Assembly: GCA_944323825.1 (NCBI GenBank) | Contig: CALUTY010000012.1 | Span: forward strand, 44,377-108,376 | Direction of reading: 5' to 3' | Source: an uncultured Bacteroidales bacterium | GTDB taxonomy: Bacteria > Bacteroidota > Bacteroidia > Bacteroidales > UBA932 | DNA length: 64,000 nucleotides | In this document: positions 49,914-57,727 of the stretch, piece by piece | How positions within the stretch are numbered: position 1 is the first letter of the stretch | How the letters are laid out: each line of letters starts with the position of its first letter | Position numbers and translations under genes: made by a program | The notes under the pieces: generated by a model | The model's database searches: none | What the model was told of the DNA's origin: nothing | What the model saw: the letters and a program-made list of their open reading frames with translations, nothing else

Positions 49914-50047
49914 ATAATATATGCCCTCTTCTCATAAGTCAAAAGCATTTATTTTGCCAACATACCCATAAATCGTGTACTTGGCAAACGAGATTCTTAA
50001 TATCATGAAAACACTACCCCATTTCCAGGCCATTTGATGGTGTCCTG
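49912..50047 (-). pseudogene. Remnant of an MNT cassette: leader and first seven codons
   Basis: On the minus strand an ATG at 49935 reads MRRGHIL then stop. It matches the start of the complete nucleotidyltransferase at 51732 (MRREHIV) and is preceded by the same AAATGCTTTT leader end. Further upstream, 50004-50047 repeats the CATTTCCAGG and CATTTGATGGTGTCCTGAA blocks of the leaders at 50766 and 51739. The body of the gene is gone. Confidence 0.7.
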
Positions 50048-50064
50048 AATTGTATTCTGTGTTT

Positions 50065-50487
50065 TTACTTCTTTTCCAGTCTTTCAAGAAAGACATCATG
50101 CCTGCCCGACTCCACATCATTGATTATGGTTTCTATCACTTGCAGCAGCACAGGAATATCCTCCTTAATGATATTGAAAATCTCTTCATAGTCTGTGTCC
50201 ATATACTCATGAGAAATGATATTTCTCAAGCCTATTATGCTTTTCCATGGAGTTTGAGGGTAATATACACTCAAGAAATTCCTGCCTGTCAGATTATCAA
50301 CATTCTTCAATGCTTCCCCTATGGTCTGAAGGCACATCAATGTGGAGTTGTAAAGCACCATTCCTGTCATAGAAACAAGAAATTCATCTACCTTGACAAC
50401 ATCTTTGGTCGAATCTATTATAAACTGTGCCTGATGCCTCACGAACTCAAGCATATCAAGCATATCTGCTTTAGACAAACACCGCAT
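50065..50487 (-). CDS. HEPN-domain toxin (DUF86/HepT-like)
   Basis: 140 all-helical residues. The family signature RNIISHEY is visible, that is RX4HXY, the RNase motif of HepT toxins. Its Tyr is the residue modified with AMP by the partner nucleotidyltransferase in characterised MntA/HepT pairs. Its start overlaps the MNT stop by 17 nt, so the two are coupled. The protein is nearly the same as the broken copy at 63058-63481. Length matches the family. It is intact, so this cassette could be a functional type VII-like toxin-antitoxin pair. Confidence 0.87.
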   Translation of the reverse strand: MRCLSKADMLDMLEFVRHQAQFIIDSTKDVVKVDEFLVSMTGMVLYNSTLMCLQTIGEALKNVDNLTGRNFLSVYYPQTPWKSIIGLRNIISHEYMDTDYEEIFNIIKEDIPVLLQVIETIINDVESGRHDVFLERLEKK

Positions 50488-50761
50488 CTCTTTCCAGGTT
50501 TTTTTTGAACATTGGCCTCATTGTAGCCCCAAGTGACACTACATCCACCTTGCAGTTGAAAAATTTTTCAAGTTCATCCTTGATGGACATCCTGTCAAAA
50601 TAGGATGCCTTTTTCAACTTCAGGCACACATCAATGTCACTGCCCGGCTTCTGCTCCCCTCTTGCATAACTGCCAAACAGGCCAAGAGCCTCAATGCCAT
50701 AGGCATCGGCCTTTTCAGCCTTGTACTCTCTCAATTTGTCAAGCACTTCTTCTGTCTGCAT
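50471..50761 (-). CDS. MNT-domain nucleotidyltransferase antitoxin (MntA-like), cassette 1
   Basis: 96 residues from the ATG at 50761 (MQTEEVLDKLREYK). The minimal nucleotidyltransferase motif LFGSYARGEQKPGSDIDV fits GSX10DXD of MntA, which AMPylates the HEPN partner. An in-frame upstream start is possible, but the homologous cassette at 63.7 kb begins at the same Met. The leader is a near copy of the ones at the other cassettes, but its -7 box has become TATATTAG instead of TATATTTG, which should weaken transcription. Confidence 0.87.
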   Translation of the reverse strand: MQTEEVLDKLREYKAEKADAYGIEALGLFGSYARGEQKPGSDIDVCLKLKKASYFDRMSIKDELEKFFNCKVDVVSLGATMRPMFKKNLERDAVFV

Positions 50762-50765
50762 ATCC

Positions 50766-51019
50766 AAAGCATTTATGTTGCTAATATAACTATTTTTGCC
50801 CAATCTTCATCCAACAAGCCAAATACACAAAACTTAATTCCACACAATCTGTCCAAAGTGAAGTGAAAATTATGAAAAACCTACCCATTTCCAGGTCATT
50901 TGATGGTGTCCTGAAGACAAAAAAAGAGGCACATTTCTGTAACTCTCTCATTTCCAGTGGTGTCAACGGGAATCGAACCAGGGACACAAGGATTTTCTGT
51001 CCTTTGCTCTACCAACTGA
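50766..51019 (-). repeat. About 255-bp direct repeat, copy A (cassette 1 leader plus tRNA-Phe segment)
   Basis: Matches 51739-51996 along nearly its whole length with scattered substitutions. It comprises the nucleotidyltransferase leader followed upstream by the last 62 nt of a tRNA-Phe gene. Confidence 0.88.
50958..51019 (-). pseudogene. tRNA-Phe 3' fragment (pseudo-tRNA)
   Basis: 62 nt matching the 3' part of tRNA-Phe at 51935-51996 with two changes. U33 of the anticodon loop is replaced (loop CAGAAAA) and a T-arm pair is broken. Upstream of the D-arm the sequence diverges, so the 5' acceptor strand and the promoter are absent. Confidence 0.85.
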
Positions 51020-51094
51020 TACTCTATTGACATTCAATATTTTATCATTAAAGCACCATTGTTGGTCAAAACTTTTTGGAAAATAGGGAGAGTT

Positions 51095-51421
51095 TTAATA
51101 GACAAAATCATCATAGTCGCTGCTATGTCTTTTTTCAAAAAGTGTTGCAAATATTTTACTTGCTGATATTGAAAGTTTACCTTTTGAAGTAAAATGCATT
51201 CCAAGCATTGTTTTTACTCCACTATGGGTCTGGGCAGAAATATTATGTTTCAAAAGCAGGGCTACTGCCATATAATAACAAGCATAATATAACCTGTTTA
51301 TGGCTGCATTATAAAACTCTCCCCGGACCATAAGTCTTGCTTCCTTCAAGCTGCCATAAGCTCTTTCTATCCTGTAGGCAACCAATGAATCCCAGCTCTC
51401 TTTATCAAGACTTTCTTTCAT
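51095..51421 (-). CDS. HEPN-domain protein, C-terminally short
   Basis: 108 residues of the PF05168-type HEPN family, different from the DUF86 type in cassettes 1 and 3. Marks are AYRIERAYGSLKEARLMV, AAINRLYYACYYMAVALLL and the RHSSDYDDF end motif. The usual C-terminal helix after YDDF is missing; the stop falls two residues later, about 65 nt before the pseudo-tRNA junction. It overlaps the upstream MNT gene by 4 nt (ATGA). It is probably the toxin or partner subunit of that pair, but may be impaired by the truncation. Confidence 0.8.
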   Translation of the reverse strand: MKESLDKESWDSLVAYRIERAYGSLKEARLMVRGEFYNAAINRLYYACYYMAVALLLKHNISAQTHSGVKTMLGMHFTSKGKLSISASKIFATLFEKRHSSDYDDFVY

Positions 51422-51732
51422 AATACTACCCCCTCATTTACTACATTAACATAAAATGGAGTCTTGAATGGTCTGTTTTCCCAAGCCTTTCTGGAAATTA
51501 TGTAAGGATTGATAGATACACCTGTCTTGATTTCCAGCTCATACAAAGGCCATCTGACTTCATTTTCTTCATCATAGGTAGGTTTGTCATTATCAAGAAG
51601 AACCAGCAAATCAATGTCACTGTCCTCCCTTGCATCTCCCCTTGCCTCTGACCCATAAAGGATAGTCTGGGCTGTAGGAGCAACCCTGTGAACTATCTCC
51701 CTTATCTGATTTACTATATGCTCTCTTCTCAT
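51418..51732 (-). CDS. MNT-domain nucleotidyltransferase, cassette 2
   Basis: 104 residues. The motif LYGSEARGDAREDSDIDLLV satisfies GSX10DXD. The C-terminal part (KTGVSINPYIISRKAWEN) differs from cassettes 1 and 3, so this is a separate MNT lineage under the same leader. The leader contains an intact -7 box TATATTTG at 51755-51762. The start MRREHIV is also found in the remnant at 49935, showing that this cassette type was once present twice. Confidence 0.86.
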   Translation of the reverse strand: MRREHIVNQIREIVHRVAPTAQTILYGSEARGDAREDSDIDLLVLLDNDKPTYDEENEVRWPLYELEIKTGVSINPYIISRKAWENRPFKTPFYVNVVNEGVVL

Positions 51733-51738
51733 AGCCTT

Positions 51739-51996
51739 AAAGCATTTATGTTGTCAAATATAACTATTTTTGCCCAATCTTCATCCAACAAGCCAAATAC
51801 ACAAAACTTAATTCCACACAATCTGTCCAGAGTGAAGTGAAAATTATGAAAAACCTACCCAATTCCCAGACCATTTGATGTTGTCCTGAAGACAAAAAAA
51901 GAGAGTCACATTTCTGCAACTCTCTCATTTCCAGTGGTGTCACCGGGAATCGAACCAGGGACACAAGGATTTTCAGTCCTTTGCTCTACCAACTGA
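51739..51996 (-). repeat. About 258-bp direct repeat, copy B (cassette 2 leader plus tRNA-Phe)
   Basis: Homologue of 50766-51019. It runs from the end of the cassette 2 leader through the 3' 62 nt of the functional tRNA-Phe gene. A shortened form of the leader half also occurs at 63760-63830. Confidence 0.88.
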
Positions 51997-52007
51997 GCTA
52001 TGACACC
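51935..52007 (-). tRNA. tRNA-Phe (anticodon GAA)
   Basis: Acceptor GGTGTCA pairs with TGACACC. The anticodon stem AAGGA/TCCTT encloses the loop CTGAAAA, giving GAA. The D-loop AGTTGGTA and T-loop TTCGATT are standard; one T-stem mismatch (T-C) is present. The discriminator is A. A complete promoter lies upstream. The 3' half forms the edge of a tandem duplication. Confidence 0.94.
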
Positions 52008-52055
52008 ATTCTGTTGTTCTTTTTATGAACTGACCCTCTCTTGCGATTGGGATTG

Positions 52056-52086
52056 CAAAGATAGACAAAATTGTTCAGACTCCAAA
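52056..52086 (-). promoter_or_regulatory. Promoter of tRNA-Phe
   Basis: Minus strand: TTTG, 19-nt spacer, TATCTTTG; both boxes match exactly. It lies about 49 nt upstream of the tRNA 5' end. The duplicated pseudo-tRNA lacks it. Confidence 0.8.
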
Positions 52087-52260
52087 TTTTTTCACTCATT
52101 TCTTCCGATTTTTTCCATTTCAGGTGGTATTTTCGGATACAGAACGGGTTGACATACGGATTTGACAGGATGCCGGGATGAAAATGCAGGGAGCGGCTTG
52201 GGGATTTCTTGAACTTTTAGTAGATTCGCAGTTGCGGGTGACAGTTTAGGGACGCCCCGC

Positions 52261-53196
52261 ATGCGCGAAAATTCATTTGTCATGAAAGAAAACAAGTTCA
52301 GAAAAATAGTTGCTATAGAAGATGTGCTGATCAATGATGCGGCAAAAGAGAGGCTCCAAGAGCTTGCAGAAGAAGTGGAGATGCATTATGACATGCCGGA
52401 TTCGGACGAGGAAATCATACGAAGAATCGGTGATGCAGACGGAGTGCTGGTGTCGTTCAAGACGAAAATCAGCAGGAATGTGATTGAATCATGTCCGGGG
52501 ATCAGATATATCGGGATGTGCTGCACGCTGTACGATGAAAACAGCTGCAATGTCGACATCGCAGCGGCCAGGGAACACGGAATCACTGTCCTGGGTGTAC
52601 GGGACTATGGGGACGAGGGAGTCGTCGAATATGCGATAAGCGAAACGGTGCGCTTCCTGCATGGATTCGGAGAAAGGCAATGGAAGCAGCGCAAATATGA
52701 ATTGGGAGGACTGAATGTGGGCATCATAGGACTCGGGACGACGGGCAGGATGTGTGCGGACGCATTCAGATTCTTCGGAAGCAAGGTGCACTATTTCAGC
52801 AGGACCAGGAAACCTGAGGCCGAGAAGGACGGCATTTCATATCTTCCGCTGCACGATCTGCTGAAGACCTGCGACATAGTGCTGACCACTCTGCCAAGAA
52901 ACACATACCTGCTTCAGAGGAAGGAGTTTGAAATATTCGGGAACGGAAAGATACTGATGAACACTTCCATTGGGGCTACTTTCGACATTGAGGCGATCAA
53001 GGAATGGCTCAGGGACAATCCTGACAGCTTCTATTTCTGCGACGGCACCGGGATGGGAACATTGAAAGATGAGTTTGCCACATTCGGAAATGTGATCTAT
53101 ACGCCATCGGTGGCAGGCATGTCGGCCCAGAGCACGGAAAGGCTTTCACAGAAAGTGATTGCAAACATTGAAAAGTTCCTTATACATAAACCATAA
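52261..53196 (+). CDS. D-2-hydroxyacid dehydrogenase-like protein, catalytic residues altered
   Basis: 311 residues. The Rossmann domain shows LNVGIIGLGTTGRMCADAF and the protein has the overall D-2-hydroxyacid dehydrogenase layout (LPLHDLLKTCDIVLTTLPRN). The usual catalytic Arg after the N-x segment is missing (MNTSIGATFD), and the catalytic His of the TPH-x-A motif is Ser here (YTPSVAGMS). It may bind NAD(P) without the standard chemistry or act on another substrate. A later ATG at 52282 (MKENKFRK) is an alternative start. It lies 12 nt before the DJ-1-family gene and is probably cotranscribed with it. Confidence 0.82.
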   Translation: MRENSFVMKENKFRKIVAIEDVLINDAAKERLQELAEEVEMHYDMPDSDEEIIRRIGDADGVLVSFKTKISRNVIESCPGIRYIGMCCTLYDENSCNVDIAAAREHGITVLGVRDYGDEGVVEYAISETVRFLHGFGERQWKQRKYELGGLNVGIIGLGTTGRMCADAFRFFGSKVHYFSRTRKPEAEKDGISYLPLHDLLKTCDIVLTTLPRNTYLLQRKEFEIFGNGKILMNTSIGATFDIEAIKEWLRDNPDSFYFCDGTGMGTLKDEFATFGNVIYTPSVAGMSAQSTERLSQKVIANIEKFLIHKP

Positions 53197-53208
53197 ATCA
53201 AAATCGAC

Positions 53209-53781
53209 ATGAAAGGTGCATACATTTTTTTCGCCAACGGCTTTGAAGAAACAGAAGCCATTGCCCCGATTGATGTCCTCCGCAGAGGAGGGGTGAATCT
53301 CAAGATAGTTTCCATCTATGACGACAAGACCGTCATGGGGTCGCACAACATCCCGATGGGTGCGGACATGACTTTCGGAGAATTCCTTGAAACCGCCATA
53401 CTTGAAGGGACTTCCGCCGAAGACCTCATGCTGTTCCCGGGCGGACTTCCGGGCTCAAGCAACCTTGCGGAATGCGGCAGGCTCATGGACCTCATGCAGA
53501 AGCATTATGCAGAAGGAGGGACGGTGGCAGCCATCTGCGCAGCGCCGAGCCTCGTCCTCAGCCAGCTGCCTGTGGAAGGAAAGACAATGACATGCTACGA
53601 CGGATTTGAACAGGCACTGATTGAAAAAGGTGCGAAATACACAAAGGACGGAGTGGCTAAGGACGGCAACATCATCACAGGACGCGGAGCCGGACACGCA
53701 ATCACTTTCGGTCTCACAATACTGGCCCACCTGAAAGGGCAGGAAACGGCAGACAAAGTGGCAGCAAGCATAATGCTCTGA
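53209..53781 (+). CDS. DJ-1/PfpI family protein
   Basis: 190 residues of the DJ-1/ThiJ fold. FFANGFEETEAIAPIDVLRR gives the conserved Glu. The nucleophile elbow VAAICAAPSLVLSQ gives the reactive Cys. ITGRGAGHAITFGLTI is the family's C-terminal signature. Members act as deglycase or glyoxalase-type stress proteins or as chaperones. The coupled hydroxyacid-dehydrogenase-like gene would fit handling of reactive carbonyls or their 2-hydroxyacid products, but this is inference. Confidence 0.92.
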   Translation: MKGAYIFFANGFEETEAIAPIDVLRRGGVNLKIVSIYDDKTVMGSHNIPMGADMTFGEFLETAILEGTSAEDLMLFPGGLPGSSNLAECGRLMDLMQKHYAEGGTVAAICAAPSLVLSQLPVEGKTMTCYDGFEQALIEKGAKYTKDGVAKDGNIITGRGAGHAITFGLTILAHLKGQETADKVAASIML

Positions 53782-53791
53782 CACTTTCCCG

Positions 53792-54271
53792 CTACTTCCC
53801 GGCAGCAAGCGAATCGTAGAGATTGCCGCAGGCGTTTTCCAGGAGGTCAAGGACAAGTTCAAAACCCTCATGCCCCATATAATAGGGGTCCGGGACATAA
53901 GTCATGGATTGGCCGGTAAAATAATCGGCCATTCTTTTTATCTTCCTGGATGACTCCACCGACGGGGACAGATGCATCAGATCCGTAAAATTGCTGTCAT
54001 CCATCGCAATTATGAGGTCAAACTCCAGAAAATCCGTGACAGACACCGGCCGTGCCCTGTGAGTCAGGTCATAGCCTCTGTGCGAAGCCGCTGTACGCAT
54101 CCTCCTGTCCGGAAGCTGGCCTCTATGGCCGGAATATGTGCCAGCAGAATCCACCATGAAGTCATCCGCCCTGCCGTTCCTGTCCACAATAGACTGAAAC
54201 ACACCCTGCGCTGCAGGAGAACGGCAGATGTTTCCCAGGCAGACAAATAATATCTTATGTATTTTACTCAT
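53792..54271 (-). CDS. Low-molecular-weight protein-tyrosine phosphatase
   Basis: About 159 residues starting MSKIHKILFVCLGNICRSP. Two in-frame ATGs at 54277 and 54295 are alternatives. The P-loop CLGNICRS is the CX5R active site and the general-acid Asp is in VPDPYYMGHEGF. The family dephosphorylates tyrosine kinases of polysaccharide export or arsenate. No polysaccharide export genes adjoin it, so the substrate is open. It is convergent with the DJ-1-family gene, with a gap of only about 10 nt. Confidence 0.9.
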   Translation of the reverse strand: MSKIHKILFVCLGNICRSPAAQGVFQSIVDRNGRADDFMVDSAGTYSGHRGQLPDRRMRTAASHRGYDLTHRARPVSVTDFLEFDLIIAMDDSNFTDLMHLSPSVESSRKIKRMADYFTGQSMTYVPDPYYMGHEGFELVLDLLENACGNLYDSLAAGK

Positions 54272-54414
54272 ACTCATATTATTATATATTTTCATCTTTA
54301 GGCGGTTGCGCTATGGTTTGCACTTGTTGCCGCCTGATTCCCTAAAAACGGCAAGATGTCCGGGAACAAAAACCAGGACTTCTCATGGGATTCCGCGAAA
54401 CACTCTCTTAAAAC

Positions 54415-55554
54415 TCAGCGGATTACAATCCTCTCGATACGCCTTGGGATGGAGGTGAATATCTCGTAAGGTATCGTGCCGAGGATGGAGGCAAGTTCCG
54501 ATGCGGTCGGCTCCTCACCGAAGACGGTCACGGTATCGCCCACTTCTGCAGGAACTCCCGTAATGTCGAGCATGCACATGTCCATGCAGATGTTTCCTAT
54601 GGTAGGGACGCGATGGCCGTTGAGCATGAATGAGCAATGGCCGTTGCCAAGATGGCGGTCGATGCCGTCAGCATAGCCTACAGGAATGATGGCTATGTCT
54701 GTGCCGGAAGGGGCCACCTGGCCGCAACGCCCGTAGCCTATGGTCCCGTCTTCAGGCTTGAGATGCTTGATCTGCAATATCTTGCACTTGAATGAAGCCA
54801 CAGGGGCAAGCTTTACATTGTCAAGAGCACTTATCCCATAGATGCCAATGCCAAGACGGACCATGTCAAACTGATACTGAGGGAAACGCTCTATCCCGGC
54901 AGAGTTAAGGATATGATACAGCGGTCTGTAGCCGAGTGATGCGGATATCGTGTCGGCATTCTGCCTGAACATGGCCACCTGTCCTTCCGTAAAGGCGTCA
55001 TTGGCAGGATCTTCAGCGGCAGCAAGATGTGAATATATTGATTTCACTTCCACGGCATCCGTTCCGGCAAGAAAATCAACAAGTTCCTGGATCTCCGAGG
55101 TCATGAAACCAAGGCGGTGCATACCTGTATCCAGCTTGATATGAACCGGAAATCTTTTTATGCCTCTGCTGTCCAAGACCTCGCACAATGCCTTGAGTGT
55201 GTACATGTTGGGGATGCCGGGCTCCAGCCCGTTGTCTATGATCTCGTTGAAGAAATCCGTCCCGGCTGTAAGCACCATGACAGGTGTCCTTATGCCGGCC
55301 TTCCGGAGTTCAATGCCCTCCACAGGATACGCCACGGCAAGATAATCCGCCCCGGCCTCCTCCATCATCGAGGCAAACTCCACTGCCCCATGCCCGTAGG
55401 CATTGGCTTTGACCAGAATGAGCATCTTCGTGGACGGCTTCAGTTTGGACCTGAAATAGCGGTAATTATGTATGCAGTTCGGGAGATTTATCTCCAGTCT
55501 TGAAAAATCATCCTCCTTGCCCAGGCAGGCAATTGTTTTATCTTCTTCCATCAT
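54415..55554 (-). CDS. alr: Alanine racemase
   Basis: Makes D-alanine for peptidoglycan. 379 residues: PLP lysine in LVKANAYGHGAVEFA (about residue 48), then HIKLDTGMHRLGF, NSAGIERF, MVRLGIGIYG and VGYADGIDRHLGNG. C-terminal beta domain with DMCMLDITGVPAEVGDTV (conserved Met-Asp) and FGEEPTASELA. Length is normal for the stand-alone enzyme. A -7 box lies 23 nt upstream. It is divergent from the zinc peptidase gene. Confidence 0.95.
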   Translation of the reverse strand: MMEEDKTIACLGKEDDFSRLEINLPNCIHNYRYFRSKLKPSTKMLILVKANAYGHGAVEFASMMEEAGADYLAVAYPVEGIELRKAGIRTPVMVLTAGTDFFNEIIDNGLEPGIPNMYTLKALCEVLDSRGIKRFPVHIKLDTGMHRLGFMTSEIQELVDFLAGTDAVEVKSIYSHLAAAEDPANDAFTEGQVAMFRQNADTISASLGYRPLYHILNSAGIERFPQYQFDMVRLGIGIYGISALDNVKLAPVASFKCKILQIKHLKPEDGTIGYGRCGQVAPSGTDIAIIPVGYADGIDRHLGNGHCSFMLNGHRVPTIGNICMDMCMLDITGVPAEVGDTVTVFGEEPTASELASILGTIPYEIFTSIPRRIERIVIR

Positions 55555-55576
55555 CAGTTCAAAAAATGCAAGGCTG

Positions 55577-55584
55577 CAAAAATA
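55577..55584 (-). promoter_or_regulatory. -7 element for alr
   Basis: Minus-strand TATTTTTG matches TAnnTTTG. No clear TTTG is found at 19-21 nt. Confidence 0.45.
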
Positions 55585-55707
55585 CGAAAATAATCAGGAC
55601 CATATAATGGAAATGTCATGAAAAACATGACAAAATTTCAGCGGCTTGCTTTTTGCAAATGATTCCGGCCGTGCTTAAGAGAAATAATCATTAAAAAAGA
55701 GAAAAAA

Positions 55708-56394
55708 ATGACAACAATGAGTATCTGGATCATTTTCATAGCGGTGATGATATTGAGCATGATTGTCCAGAACATGCTTCAGAGCCGGTTCAGGAAATAT
55801 TCAAAAGTGCCTCTTCCCAACGGGATGTCAGGCGCAGAAGTGGCAATGAAGATGCTCCACGACAACGGCATATACGATGTGAAGGTAATCCCGACGCACG
55901 GCATGCTCACTGACCACTACAATCCTGCCACAAAGACGGTTGCGCTGAGCGAAGGCGTATATTCCAGCAGATCCGTTGCAGCGGCTGCGGTAGCCGCCCA
56001 TGAATGCGGACACGCAGTCCAGCACGCAGTTGGATATGCACCGCTGAAGATGAGGTCCGCCCTTGTGCCGGTAGTCTCCTTCGCATCCAACATAGTGCAA
56101 TGGATCATCCTCCTGGGCATCATCATGCTGCAGACGTTCCCCGCATTGCTGTGGATCGGAATTGCACTCTTTGCCTTGACCACACTTTTCAGCATCATCA
56201 CCCTGCCGGTGGAGGTAAATGCCAGCATGAGGGCAGTCTCATGGCTCGGCAATGCAGGCCTGACTGACAGCCAGACACAGCCGATGGCAATAGACGCCCT
56301 CAAATGGGCAGCGTATACCTATGTCATTGCAGCAGTCGGTTCTCTTGCAACCCTCCTCTATTACATCGCCATCGCGATGGGCAGAAGAGAATAA
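55708..56394 (+). CDS. Neutral zinc metallopeptidase, YugP family (PF04298)
   Basis: 228 residues. An N-terminal membrane helix (SIWIIFIAVMILSMIVQNML), the zinc motif AVAAHECGHAVQHAVGY (HExxH) near residue 97, and two or three further membrane helices (IVQWIILLGIIMLQTFPALL, YVIAAVGSLATLLYYIAI). This is the fixed layout of the family of membrane-bound putative proteases. Its substrates are unknown. Confidence 0.92.
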   Translation: MTTMSIWIIFIAVMILSMIVQNMLQSRFRKYSKVPLPNGMSGAEVAMKMLHDNGIYDVKVIPTHGMLTDHYNPATKTVALSEGVYSSRSVAAAAVAAHECGHAVQHAVGYAPLKMRSALVPVVSFASNIVQWIILLGIIMLQTFPALLWIGIALFALTTLFSIITLPVEVNASMRAVSWLGNAGLTDSQTQPMAIDALKWAAYTYVIAAVGSLATLLYYIAIAMGRRE

Positions 56395-56401
56395 AGAATA
56401 T

Positions 56402-57712
56402 TCAGAGCAGCAGCATGACTGCAAATGAATAGAGGAGAAATCCTTGAAATATAAGATTTCCGGCGGTGTCCGAGACCAGAAGGGTCTCAGTGGCATCGCC
56501 GGATGCCTGTTCTGCGAGATCCGCGGCATCCGGGATATTGCTGTACGACCATTTCTTTATGAGATAGCCCCTGCTGAAATATGTGACACCGCCGTTCGAA
56601 CGGTTGACTGAAATGACAGTCTTGTAATCGGCAAAATACAGCATCTCCTTAAGACGGGCAGCGGTGGACTCGTCAAGACATGCCGAAGACAATATGCCTT
56701 CAATCATGTCCGGAGACGAGGAAACCAGAATCAGTGGCCTGAATCCGGATGTAAGGGCATCCGCGGCAAACTCGGCCAGGCGGTTCCACTGGTCCTGAGA
56801 AAGGTCTTCCGGATGATATGCGGTGATGCACATCACAGGTCCCACGGCAGCAAGCCTGTCCTGATACTCTCCGCTTTCGTCCATAAACGCCAATGAAGGC
56901 ATGAGTTCATCTTCCGGTCTCGACTTCATTATGGTCTCTGTGCTCACATATGTCCAGGTGGAGTCCGGCAGTTCATCAAGGGAAAACCGTTCCTGCACCC
57001 CGTCCTTTTCATATACGAAAACAGCCTCATACACATCATCGGCACTCCCGTGCCGGTGCGTATCGGCCGCCGCAAGCCGCACACCAGGCGCAAACTCCGT
57101 AAAATCAACAAGAGGGATATACAACAGGGAATAAAGCATAAGTGCTACAACCCCCACTGACACCAGCGAAAATGCCACATATTTCCTTCTCTTGTTCCTT
57201 CCGAAAGACTTGAACGGCCAGAATGCGGCAAATGTAAGGACACAAAGTCCAATATTTTTCAGAAATGACTGAAGGTGAGTCAGATGTATGGCCTCTCCGA
57301 AGCATCCGCAGTCCATCACGGGGTTGAATATCAGCAACAGAAGTGTGAGCAATGTGAAAAAGGCCAGAAAACAGGATACCACCCATGCGGTAAAGCGTCT
57401 CCACACCCCCGTGATGAGGGCCACGCCCGACATGGTCTCCACAAATGCCAATGCCGTACCGGCAAATTTGGCCGTGAATGAAAGGAAGCCGACATGCAGG
57501 AACTTGTAATATTCATCCATTATCAGCCCCGTGCCCACGGGATCCATAAGTTTCAGCACACCGGAAAGGAAAAACACCACACCGACAAGAAAGGCGCAGA
57601 AACGCCTTGCCCTCGGCGGCAGCTGGGGGAGCTTCCGGGTGGATTTTCCGGAAATATTTTCCATATCAGGAAAATTATTGTCATTCTTGTCCTTTCGCAT
57701 CTGCTTCTTCAT
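56402..57712 (-). CDS. DoxX/MauE-like membrane protein with C-terminal extracytoplasmic domain
   Basis: 436 residues. Four helices (about 35-190) of the DoxX/MauE type (CAFLVGVVFFLSGVLKLMDPVG) with the DCGCFGEAIHLTHLQSFLKN motif typical of the Bacteroidota family. A fifth helix (LVSVGVVALMLYSLLYI) leads to a C-terminal domain of about 230 residues. MauE/DoxD-like proteins are linked to thiol or disulfide chemistry in the envelope. A last hydrophobic stretch closes the protein. It is 15 nt after tmk on the same strand, in the rmuC-tmk run. A later start at MENISGKS (57664) is possible. Confidence 0.8.
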   Translation of the reverse strand: MKKQMRKDKNDNNFPDMENISGKSTRKLPQLPPRARRFCAFLVGVVFFLSGVLKLMDPVGTGLIMDEYYKFLHVGFLSFTAKFAGTALAFVETMSGVALITGVWRRFTAWVVSCFLAFFTLLTLLLLIFNPVMDCGCFGEAIHLTHLQSFLKNIGLCVLTFAAFWPFKSFGRNKRRKYVAFSLVSVGVVALMLYSLLYIPLVDFTEFAPGVRLAAADTHRHGSADDVYEAVFVYEKDGVQERFSLDELPDSTWTYVSTETIMKSRPEDELMPSLAFMDESGEYQDRLAAVGPVMCITAYHPEDLSQDQWNRLAEFAADALTSGFRPLILVSSSPDMIEGILSSACLDESTAARLKEMLYFADYKTVISVNRSNGGVTYFSRGYLIKKWSYSNIPDAADLAEQASGDATETLLVSDTAGNLIFQGFLLYSFAVMLLL

Positions 57713-57727
57713 CTTGATTTTGGAACA

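Noticed and set aside
50958..51031. Second functional tRNA-Phe
   Set aside because: The 5' acceptor strand does not match, U33 is lost and there is no promoter; treated as a fragment.
49912..52007. Insertion sequence as the cause of the tandem repeats
   Set aside because: No transposase or terminal inverted repeats were found; the unit borders are a tRNA 3' part and a gene leader.
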